From: Zizania palustris
Lineage: Eukaryota > Streptophyta > Magnoliopsida > Poales > Poaceae
Direction: 5' to 3'
DNA length: 64,000 bases
Assembly (NCBI GenBank): GCA_019279435.1
Contig: JAAALK010000080.1
Coordinates: 94,627,731 to 94,691,730, forward strand
Shown here: positions 9,872 through 20,500 of the stretch, piece after piece
How the letters are laid out: every line of letters begins with the position of its first letter
Position numbering within the stretch: position 1 is the first letter of the stretch
Made by a program: the position numbers and the translations under genes
Notes under the pieces: model-generated
Seen by the model: the letters and a program-made list of their open reading frames with translations, nothing else
The model's database searches: none
Told to the model about the DNA's origin: nothing

Positions 9872-12800
9872 TTATGCGAAATATCGCTTTAGGTGCTCCG
9901 CATGCCAAGTATGCGCTAACTCTTCACCTTCTAAATTAGCTAATTTGAATGAACCAGGGCGCCCGGAGCGGACAATTAGATATGGACCTTCCCATTTATT
10001 GCCTAACTTCCCTGGTGTTATAATGCTTCGTAGAACAAGATGACCCGGCCTTAACTCGCTGAGCTTAACCTTCGGGTCATACCAAGTCTTCGTCTGCTGA
10101 TGATACTTTGATAAATTAGCCACAGCTCGAAGTCTTGTTTCTTCTGACAAATCTAACGAAGCTTGTATTTCTTCTTCGATGTCTGGTTCGGTGCTGCGAA
10201 ATGATCCCCCTTTGAGCTCCGTTGGAGTCATTGCTTCATCTCCGAATAGTAGTCTGAACGGAGTAAAACCTGTGGACCTTGTTTGCGTAGTCCGAATGGA
10301 CCACAGAATCTTCGGAAGCTCTTCGGTCCACAGTCCCTTTGATAATCCTACTATTCTTCGATTTAGCCCTGATAAAATATTTCCATTGGCTCGCTCAACG
10401 GCTCCATTTGACTGAGGATGCCTCACTGCAGCAAAACATAGTTGAATGCCTAGGTCTTCGCAAAACTTCCTGAAGGGTTCTGCGTCGAATTGTGTTCCAT
10501 TATCAACTGTGAGATATCTAGGCACTCCGAACCGGCAAATAATGTTCTTCCAGAAGAATTTCTGTACATTATTCGAAGTGATAGCTGTTAAGGGCTCTGC
10601 TTCTACCCACTTAGAAAAATATTCAATGGCTACCACTGCGAACTTTAGATTTCCCTTTGCTAACGGAAAGGGACCAATTAGATCCATACCCCATCTGGCC
10701 ATAGGCCATACCGGAGCTATGACTTTAAGAGCTGTTGGTGGGCGATGACTCCGTCGACCCATCCACTGGCATCCTTGACAAGTGCGGACCAAGCTCTCCG
10801 CATCAGCTGTTATTGTGGGCCAATAAAGCCCCTGGCGAAGTGTTTTTCCTGCCAGTGCTCTAGGGGCTAAATGGCTTCCACAAAGGCCTTCGTGAATTTC
10901 TCGAAGAATTTCTTGGCCTTCGGCTTGAGATATACATCGGAGTAGAGGGGAACATACTCCGGCCTTGTATAATATACCGTTGATTAACTGATAGTTTCTT
11001 GCTCTGAGCTTTAATCTTGACAATTGGGGCTCTTCGGGCAAATTTGTTCCTCCTTGCAAGAGTTCTATGATCGAATTTTTCCAATCTGCACTAGGAATGC
11101 AGAGAATCTCTGCAGAAGCAACTTGTGGCACCGAAGGTACATTGAGCTCCTCATAGAAAGCTTCGTCAGGCACATCCACAGCTCCGGCAGCAGCCTTCGC
11201 TAAAATGTCCGCTTGCACATTTTCAGCTCTTGGTATACTCCGAATGGAAATACCCTTAAAATGTGCTTCGATCTTGCGAATTTCTTCCAAGTACTTTGCA
11301 AGCTGTGGATGTCGGACTTGAAAACTTTTGTCTACGTGCCCTGCTACTATCTGAGAATCTGTTTTTATGATTATCCTTGTAGCCCCTAGAGCACGTGCTT
11401 TCCGGAGTCCTAATAAAATTCCTTCGTATTCCGCTATATTATTGGTAGACTTAAAGTTGAGTCTTGCGGAGTACATTGCTCTTTGCCCTGACGGTGAAAT
11501 CAATACTGCCCCGATGCCTGCTCCGGATGCTTGGAAAGCCCCATCGGAGTAAATAGTCCAAACTCCGTCATCTGATTTCTCCGGAGTCAACTTCGTAGGT
11601 GGAGTCCACTCTACTAAAAAGTCTGCTAGGACTTGAGATTTGATAGCTGTCCTTGCCAGGAAAGATATGCCGAAGGGTGCTAGCTCTACTGCCCACTTTC
11701 CAATCCTTCCAGTGGAATCTTTGCTTCGGAGCATATCTCCTAAAGGATACGAGGTTGGTACAATTATATTATGAGCCAAAAAATAATGTCTTAGCTTCCT
11801 CGAAGCCATTATCAGAGCATAAACGAACTTCTCAAGTTCGGAGTATCTTGTCTTCGCTCCTGACAATGCTTCGGATACGAAATAGACAGGATTTTGGACC
11901 AACTTCCCATTGATATCCGCTTCTCTGACAAGGACTGCGCTGACAGCTGAGCCTGTAGCTGCAAGATACAGAAGTAGGGTTCGTCCGCAATGGGCACCGT
12001 AAGTGTAGCAAGATTGCCGAGATAATCTTTAATATCATCGAAGCTTTTCTGACACTCCGGTGTCCATGCAAAATCTTCGGACCCTTTCAAAGCTTTAAAT
12101 ATTGGCAAGCTCCTCTCCGCAGACCTTGATAAAAACCTGCTAAGTGCGGCTAGACGTCCAGTCAGCTTTTGCACTTGCTTTAAATTCTCCGGAGGGGCCA
12201 TCTTCTGCAGCACAGTTATTTGAGTAGGGCTAGCTTCAATTCCCCTGCTTGAAACTAAGTACCCTAACAACTTTCCAGCCTTAGCTCCGAATACACATTT
12301 TTCGGGGTTAAGACGGATCCCACATGCCCGAAGGCTATTGAATGTTTCTGCTAAGTCTAGGCTATGTTGGTGCTTTAAAGCACTCTTTATTACAATATCA
12401 TCCATATAGGCCTCCACATTGCGACCTAGTTGATGACCTAGAGCCTTAGCAACTAATCTTGAAAAAGTAGCCCCGGCATTTCTTAGGCCGAAGGGCATTC
12501 TTACATAGCAGAAGACTCCCGAAGGAGTTACAAAGCTCGTCTTGATTTCATCTTCGCGCTTCAACCATATTTGATGATAACCGGAATACGTGTCGAGGAA
12601 GCTTAGTAACTCCAAACCTGCCGTGGAGTCAACTAGTTGATCAATTCGGGGCATGGGGTAGGGGTCACGTGGGCACGCTTTATTCAAAGATGTGAAATCA
12701 ATGCACATGCGCCACTTTCCGGAGGACTTCTTCCTGACGAAGACTGGGTTGGCTAACCATTCTGTATGGGCCACTTCTCTGATAATCCCAGCCTTCAACA

Positions 12801-12984
12801 GTTTTCAACTTCGTCCTTAGCTAGAGCAGCTCTCTCTGCGGACATCTTCCGGAGCCCTTGCCGAACAGGCCGGGCCTTCGGGTTTACAAGCAAACTGTGC
12901 TCAATAATATCCCGATCGACTCCGGTGATATCTTCGTCAGACCAGGCGAAGACATCCAAATTTTCTTCTACGACCTTTTCCAAG
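9872..12984 (-). pseudogene. pol: E2 gypsy pol: RT, RNase H pair, integrase, two frameshifts
   Basis: The sequence is closely similar to the pol of E1, with the same YMDD reverse transcriptase, archaeal-type RNase H and DDE integrase. Single-base losses break the frame near 12804 and near 11981, giving open pieces 12983-12795, 12798-11812 and 11902-9872. The upstream end is the deletion junction with the LTR at 12985-12988, so no start codon, gag or protease is present. The integrase part is still open. Probably dead, but it could be transcribed from the LTR remnant. Confidence 0.88.
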
Positions 12985-13425
12985 GAAGTGTTTGTGAAGC
13001 AAACTGTTCTAAGCCTCCGAAAGGATAATAACTTAGAATAGTTCGAATGTGTGTATTGAATAACTTGTATTCGGTCCCTATTACAGGGTGAAATGGGGGG
13101 TATTTATAGGCCTAAACATTAAGGAAAAGACCTATTTACCCTTCTATTACAACCGACATAATGGAAACTATTCGGTTCCCTTAATAGGGCTAAAATGGTA
13201 AAAGACTAATCTAATGAGAAAGAAGATAAGTCTTCCATCTTAGCTGGCAGAAAAGATCTTGAAAAGCCTTAGTTCGAAGATATACTCCGAACCAATGCCT
13301 ATCTTCGTACTTCGAACTTGGTTCCGGGTGTCTTCGAAGATGATCGTCTGGAAACCTTCGAATCCGCTGTCTGCCTTTATGTTGCTTCGGCAATAACCCC
13401 GAAGATGAGATATTTTCCCCCAACA
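12985..13425 (-). repeat. E2 5' LTR, lacking its last ~44 bp
   Basis: Read on the minus strand it begins TGTTGGGGGAAAATATC at 13425 and keeps the TATAAATA at 13108-13101. It stops about 44 bases before the expected CGCCAACA end. The join to pol carries a 4-bp microhomology, GAAG (12985-12988). Confidence 0.85.
13101..13108 (-). promoter_or_regulatory. LTR TATA box (E2)
   Basis: TATAAATA on the minus strand at the position matching the E1 LTR promoter. Confidence 0.6.
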
Positions 13426-15521
13426 ATCATGAACAAGGTCAATGACACCTTTCTCATATTGATCCCTCAAAAAGTGAAAGCGCACATCAATGTGTTGATT
13501 TTTGAATGGAGACAAGGATTTTTCCCTACACTAATTGCACTGGTGCTGTCACAAAACAGAGGAACTCTGGTAGGAAAGAACAACCCAAAATCTCGCAAAG
13601 TGGAAATCATCGAAACCAACTGTGAGCAGCAGCTAGCAGCAGCTACATACTCAGCCTCAGTGGTAGAAAGTGCAACTCCAGACTGCTTTCGAGAAGACCA
13701 AGAGACAAGAGAAGAACCAAGAAACTGGCAAGTACCGGAAGTCGACTTGCGATCCAATCGGCACCCACCAAAGTCAGCGTATGAAAAGCCAGATAAATCA
13801 AGAGATGGTGATGCTGAGTAATAAAGACCAAGATCGGGCACATAGGTAAGATACCTGAAAATGCGCTTGACAGCCTGCCGATGAGACGTGTGTGGTGAAG
13901 ACTGGAAGCGTGCGCACAGTCCCACGGTGAACTGTATATCTAGCCTCATCGTCGTCAAGTAAAACAGCGAATCGATCATCCCTCGAAACTCTCTCTCGTT
14001 GACCTTGACGCCGCTCTCGTCCTTGTCCAGTCCCCAAGATGTGCCCATTGGGGTCATCTGAGGCTTCAGCTCTCCACCAAAGTCGAACTTCTTCAACATG
14101 TCTCGAGTGTACTTACCCTGGTGGATGAAGGTGCCGTCCTTAGTCTGCTTGATCTGGAGCCCTAGAAAGTACTTGAGCTCACCCATGAGGCTCATCTCAA
14201 ACTCACTATGCATCTGCTCAGAAAACTTGGACACAAGAGCATCAGTAGTACCACCAAAAATAATATCGTCCACGTAAATCTGAGCGACTAAGAAATTTGA
14301 GGCATCTCTGAGCAAGAAAAGAGTTTTATCCACATAACCCATCACAAAGCCCTTCCCCAACAAAAACTACTTCAACCGGTCATACCAAGCCCTGGGGGCT
14401 TGCTTTAGACCGTATAAAGCTTTCTGCAGCTTAAAAACATGTCGAGGAAACTTAGGGTTCTCAAAACCGGGGGGCTGCCTAACATAAACCTCCTCCTCTA
14501 TGTACCCGTTCAGAAAAGCACTCTTGACATCCATTTGAAAGAGCTTAAAACCCTTCGAAGCGGCAAAAGCTAAGAGAATGCGAATGGACTCAAGACGGGC
14601 AACAGGGGCGAAAGTCTCCTCAAAGTCAATACCCTCTTTCTGGCAAAAACCCTGGGCAACTAGTCGAGCTTTTTTGCGCACCACAACCCCATCTTCACCT
14701 TGCTTGTTTTGAACACCCACTTGGTGCCTATGGGGTTGCATCCGGGTGGCAGCTCAACCATTGTCCAAACCTGATTGCGGACAAAATTCTCAAGCTCTTC
14801 TTGCATGGTATTAATCCAGTTCGCGTCAGAAAAAAGCATGAGAAACATCTCTGGGCTCAAAAGATGAAAAAAGCAAATTCAGCAAACACAGCAAGAGAGT
14901 CAACAGACGAATGCAAAGTCCTTTCAGACAAATCACCGATGATGAGCTCTGAGGGGTGATCACGCTGAACTGCTCGGGATCTCTGGTGATCTGAAGTCAC
15001 GTCACCAGAGTAAGCAGCTGGCACCTCTATACTCGACTGAGGGGGCTCGATAGAAGTGGAAGAAGTGATCAAAGGTCCACCCTTGTCCTCAGTCAAAGTC
15101 TTAGAAGGTGTGGGTTCTACAGGCTGTGCAGAAGGCACACCCTCATCAGCAGTGCGAGCGTCATCATCTTCCTCAAAGATGGACTCTCCGATCTCACCAT
15201 CTGTATAAAGCTCAAAAGAAGGAGTCAAAGAGGGCAAGGACTCATCAAAAGAAACCTCGTAAGTCTCGACAAGCTGCTGGGAGTCGAGGTTCCAAACACG
15301 GAAGCCTCGAGAATGCAAAGCATAGCCAAGAAAAACTCCATCCCAGCAACGAGACTCAAACTTGTCCAAATGCCCGCCCTTCTTGAGCACAAAGCACTTG
15401 CAGCCAAACGCTCGCAAGTGGCTCACCTTGGGCTGTCTGCCAAACTGCAACTCATACGAAGTCTTACCTAGGTAAGCTCTAAGAAAAATGCGGTTGGCCA
15501 GATAGCAAGCCGTGTTCATGG
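13426..15521 (-). pseudogene. pol: E3 copia pol, 3' part: integrase end, RT, RNase H (broken)
   Basis: Open pieces are 15519-14857 (end of integrase and linker, with LGKTSYELQFGRQPKVSHLRAFG), 14860-14660, 14741-14367 (RT with FAPVARLESIRILLAF and QMDVKSAFLNGY) and 14363-13467 (RT with IYVDDIIFGG and RNase H with DRKSTSGTCQFLG and STTEAEYVAA). Frames change between pieces and a stop falls at 14364-14366. The frame ends where E2 is inserted, in the RNase H tail (KGVIDLVHD). The residues needed for polymerase activity are recognisable, but the gene is broken. Confidence 0.88.
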
Positions 15522-16246
15522 TGTTGGACCGGAAACGGCGACCAGAGGGGGGGTGAATGGGAGCTTTTAAAATTTCGGGCTAAAAACTAGCCTTCGGATT
15601 CAGTTCTGTCTTCTGCGGAACAGGCTTCGAACACTACCTTCGAAGGTCTGGTTCGGAGGTACTTCGACACCTTCGAACACAGGCTTCGGAGTAGCAAAAG
15701 TTCGAAGCCAAGAAGACTTCGCTCCACTAACAACCCTCGAAAATCTACTCTGCTAAGTCAGTGCAGGCTCCGCACACGAGGTGCTTCGAGCAGACTTCGC
15801 ACTTCACCCTTCGCAGGAGTGGACAGCCCTCTGAGGACTTCGACCAAGTACTTGGCAGCAGCAATTGGTGCTGAGCTTCGTACACGAAGGTCTACACGCA
15901 CACAAACAGACTACACTAGGGGCTTCGACACAAGAAGCAAAACGGGAAATAATCAGGGCTTCGCTAGTAAGCAGCGAGGTCAGGCCTCCTGTTACACAGA
16001 GCGAAAGCACACTGACAAAACTCACCTCAAACGAAAAACAACCTTCGCCACAACAGGCTTCGGTGCACTACTACAGGCGAGGTATGCAACGCGAGCTCAA
16101 GCAAAAAGCACAGGAAAAAGGGCTTCACCGCTTGAACAAGGAACACAGAAAAATGAACTCTCTGGATGTATTGCAATCGAAGTATGTGGCTACAGGAGCT
16201 CAACAGTAAATGCTCAAAGTGTTAAATGTTACCTACCGAGCCCCCA

Positions 16247-16254
16247 TATTTATA
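16247..16254 (-). promoter_or_regulatory. LTR TATA box (E4 3' LTR)
   Basis: CTATAAATATGG on the minus strand, about 1.25 kb into the LTR. The same motif is at 23845-23852 in the 5' LTR. Confidence 0.6.
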
Positions 16255-17397
16255 GCCCACAGTTCACCCAAAGGAATTGACTACACTACCCCTAGGGTTT
16301 ACATTCATTTTGTCTCTACAGAACTAAGGGGTACAAAAGGTAGTCCACCTTTATTTTGGAGGCTTCTCTGTCAGCTGCAGAGGGGACAGTGTCAGCCTTT
16401 TTCAGAACAGACAGTGTCAGCCTTTACAGTGTTGACTTCTGGAACCTCCCTTCGCACCGGAGGGTGCGGTAGCTTCGGCGAGAAGCCTGCAGCCTGTTGG
16501 CCTTCGCTCCGCCGAAGAAGTCCTTCGATACAGTGACGGTTTTAAGCCGAAGCCGTCAAAGCTCTTGGGCCTTCGCACCACCACCTCCGGAGTGGATCAC
16601 CACAGCTTCGCAGCTACTCCCAGCTCGAACACCGTCCGTCCGTGTACCGAAGCCATGCATGGCCGAAGCACCTCAAGTCAACTTCACTCCGAAGCCCCAC
16701 CTTCGGAGTACCACCCTTCGAAGTCCCTCCTTCGTCCAAGGCCTCCGCATGAAGCATTCCATGAGCACTTCGTCGCAGTGTCTCACTCCGAGCACACTCC
16801 TCGACGAGCCTCACCCGGACCATGCCTTCGATGCGCCTCGACTTCTGAGACCTTCGTCGGGCCACCTTCGAGTGTCTCCCTCCGGAGCACACTTCGAACA
16901 CCTTGCCTCCGTAGAGGACTTGTTCCACCAACTCCGAAGTCACTCCTTTCGGAGTACCTTCGAATTGCCTCACCTCCGAGGACTTTGTCTCGGAGCACCT
17001 TCAGCCGGAGCCACGCTCCGCACTCTCTGCCTTCACCTGGCACGTCTCGACCCGAGGACCGACCCGGACCACCTTCGCAGCCACCGTGACGGAGCTCCCC
17101 GCTCCCCTGGCATCAAGCCTCCCGCTTGACCCAGGTTCACCTGGCTCGAACCTTGTCCGTCGCCTCCGGAGTCCCTGCGCACCACTGACAAGCAAACAAG
17201 TGTATCCAGTACTCCGGAGACCTCTCCGGGTTAGCAACCTTCGGTACACACTCCGGTGTACCGCCCAAAGTACCGAAGCCTACGGTACGAACCCTGTCAT
17301 TGTGTACTATCGGACCCCTCCGACAGGTACACTCCGCTGCAACAACTGCAGCAAGCAAACACCGAACACCCTTCGGTGAAACCACCTTTGAACACCC

Positions 17398-17432
17398 TTC
17401 GGAGGCACCACCTCCGAAGCCCCTTCGGAGGT
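17398..17432. repeat. Overlapping inverted repeats in the E4 LTR
   Basis: CTTCGGAGG, CCTCCGAAG and CTTCGGAGG follow each other with 5- and 3-base spacers. The middle arm can pair with either neighbour. The same array is in the other LTR at 24993-25027. Clusters of palindromic repeats in the LTR are reported for Sireviruses. Confidence 0.7.
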
Positions 17433-17501
17433 ACCCTTCGAACAGAGGGTAAAATCCTGTCAATCACTCATCACAAAACACTGAAACCAACCCTTGGTTT
17501 C

Positions 17502-20500
17502 TCAATCTCCCCCTTGATGAGTGCATTGACAACCAAATCGAAGTTCAATATCACCCTTCTCATTGTGATCTCTAAGAAAGTGATACCGTACATCAATGTG
17601 TTTAGTTCTGGAGTGCTGAACCGGGTTGTTTGCAATACAAATAGCACTAGTGTTATCACAGAAAAGTGGAACACTCTTATAATCTAACCCGAAATCCCGC
17701 AAAGTGGAAACCATCCACAAAATCTGAGAGCAACAGCTAGCTGCAGCAACATATTCGGCCTCAGCCGTCGATTGTGCAACACTAGACTGTTTGCGGGAAG
17801 ACCAGCAAACCAGAGACGTACCCAAAAAATGACAAGTACCAGAGGTACTCTTCCTATCAATTCTACACCCAGCAAAATCCGCGTCTGAATAGCCTCTAAG
17901 ACATAAAGAAGAAGACGATGAATACCATATGCCAAATTCAAGGGTGTGTTTGAGATACCTCAGGATGCGCTTTACCGCTTGGCGGTGCGAAGCTCGTGGT
18001 GAAGCCTGAAAACGAGCGCACAGACACACAGCGAAGTGTATGTCCGGCCTCGTGGTAGTCAAGTAGAGGAGGGAGCCGATCATGCTCCGGAACTCCTTCT
18101 GATCTACGGCTTCTCCATCTTCGTCAGGGTCCAATGCTACAGATGTAGCCATTGGAGTGGCGAGGGGCTTCACATCGGACATGTCAAACTTCTTGAGCAG
18201 GTCCTTGGTGTACTTCGTCTGGTGGACGAAAGTACCTTGTTTGCTTTGCTTGATTTGCAAACCAAGGAAAAAGGTGAGTTCACCCATCATCGACATTTCA
18301 AATTCCCTACTCATGGTATCTGCAAACTCGACAACCAAAGCATGAGAAGAACCACCAAAGATGATATCATCCACATAAATCTGCACTAGGAGGAAATCTT
18401 TGCCATGCTTGAGAGTAAACAAAGTTTTATCAACTGAACCCATCAAATACCCTCGCTCAAGCAGAAAAGACTTAAGTCTATCATACCAAGCCCGAGGGGC
18501 CTGCTTGAGTCCATAAAGAGCCTTATGAAGTTTAAGGACTTTATGTGGGTACTTGGGGTTTTCAAAACCAGGGGGTTGTTTTACATAAACATCTTCACCT
18601 ATGAAGCCATTAAGAAAAGCACTTTTGACATCCATTTGATAGAGTTTGAATCCCCGGGATGTCGCAAAGGCAAGCAAAATCCTAATGGCCTCAAGGCGAG
18701 CAACAGGTGCAAACGTTTCAGTGAAATCAATCCCTTCTAGTTGAGAAAAGCCCTGAGCTACAAGTCTAGCCTTGTTTCTAACAATTGTCCCATCCTCCCC
18801 TTGTTTATTTTTAAAAATCCATTTTGTTCCAATGAAATGAACATTAGGTGGAGGATCAACTAAAGTCCAGACTTGGTTTCTCTCAAAATTTTCAAGCTCT
18901 TCATGCATGGCATTGATCCAACTAGAATCAGAAAGTGCATGACTAACATCTAAGGGCTCGAAAGAAGCAACAAAAGCAGCATTAGTGAAATGGGCATGAG
19001 AGCATGTTACCCTTTGATCAAGCTCACCAATGATCTGCTCGGGAGGGTGCATCCTTTGGACATGATGTGGAGCCTCGCGGCGGGATGCAGTCTCCCCCTC
19101 AACTTGTGCGTTGGTGTGGTCCAAGATGACCGATGTTGAGGTAGTCGCTTCGGGACCTCGTGCCGAAGTAGTAGAAGCGGGGCCAGCTTCGGGGGTCGAT
19201 GTCGAGGGTAGTAGGGGTTCATTCTCGAATTCTCCGGGATCTTCGTCTTCGAATAAAGTCTGTTCCATGTCGTGTTCATTTGCCTGTTCAAGAGCAGAAC
19301 TAACAGAGGGGGTTGATTCATCAAAAGTCACATCACATGACTCGATGACAGTGTTAGTTTCCAAGTTATAAACACGATAAGAATGACCATGAGTAGTATA
19401 ACCCAAAAAGATCCCGTCAGAAGAGTGCGACTCAAATTTATCCAAATTTCCACGTTTTAGGATGAAGCAGCGACAGCCAAAAACTCGAAGATGAGTAACC
19501 TTGGGCTGTCTCCCAAAACGCAGCTCATAAGATGTCAAGTTTAAAATTGAGCGCAAGAAAATTCGGTTTGAGATGTAGCAAGCAGTGTTCATGGCCTCAG
19601 CCCAGAATTTTCTAGGAGTCCTATGCTCATCAAGCATCGTCCTAGCCATCTCAACCAAAGTGCGGTTTTTCCTCTCAACAACACCATTCTGTTGAGGAAC
19701 CCGCGGAGCAGAGAATTGATGTTCTATGCCATGCTCCATGCAAAAGTCAACAAAGAGACTGTTTTTGAACTCGGTGCCATTATCGCTTCGAATGAATTTT
19801 AATGCACCAGGGAGTTCTGTGAAAAGTCTCAAAGCCAAGCTCCGAAAGTGTGAAAACACTTCATCCTTGCTGGCAAGAAAGAAGACCCAAGAGTAGCGAG
19901 ATTAATCGTCGACAATAACTAAAACATACCACTTGCCGCCTAAAGAACTAACCCGAGAAGGACCTACAGTGTCCATGTGGAGAAGTTCTCCGGGCTGTTC
20001 AGTCATCACTGTGGTGACTGGTGAATGCGAAGCGGCAATCATTTTTCCATGTCGACATGGAGCGCACACTAAATTCTTCTCAAACTTGAGCTTGGGCAAT
20101 CCTCGGATCAGACCTAGGGCGCTCAGACGAGCGAGCAACTCAAAGCTCATATGCCCTAGTCTCCTATGCTACTTCCATAGCTCAGATGTCGAATGTGCAA
20201 CAAGACAATGAGAAGAACCAGACGACTCTGAAAAATCAGCTCCAAAAACTCTCCCAACTCTAAAGATCTTACACACCACAACACCATCAGAATTGAGCAC
20301 TTGCGAAGTATCGCGATGAAATCGCACTTCGAAGCCCTCATCAAGCAACTGAGATACAGACAGCAAATTGTATCCCAGGTTTTCAACCAAAGCAACATCT
20401 TTGAGAGTGAAGTTCGAATTAATTCTTACCACACCTTTACCTTTCACTCTACTCCTTCGATTGTTTCCGAAGGTGATATGTTCCCTTTGCTTGGTTGTGG

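Larger units (their letters stand above)
8849..13425 (-). mobile_element. E2: same-family Tat gypsy element, internally deleted, interrupted by E1
   Basis: Read on the minus strand, E2 starts with an LTR lacking its 3' end, then goes directly into pol, with PBS, gag, protease and the start of pol missing. Pol is followed by the 60-bp array and part of the downstream region up to 8849, where E1 is inserted. The rest of E2, including its antisense gene, should lie left of E1. Its right end lies in the pol of E3; the flanking five bases are ATCAT (13426-13430), but the matching copy is outside the window. Confidence 0.85.
15522..17504 (-). repeat. E4 3' LTR (1983 bp)
   Basis: In element orientation it begins TGAGAAACCAAGGG and ends GGTCCAACA. 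The interior is unusually rich in TTCGAA, CTTCGGAG and CCGAAGG words arranged as short palindromes. Many open frames on both strands (for example 16497-17129) come from this composition and are not genes. Confidence 0.95.

Noticed and set aside
16210..17463. Long Pro/Ser/Arg-rich open frames in the E4 LTR (and the copies at 23808-25059)
   Set aside because: They lie wholly inside LTRs, occur on both strands, and reflect the CTTCGGAG-rich composition. They change frame between the two LTR copies through single-base indels.
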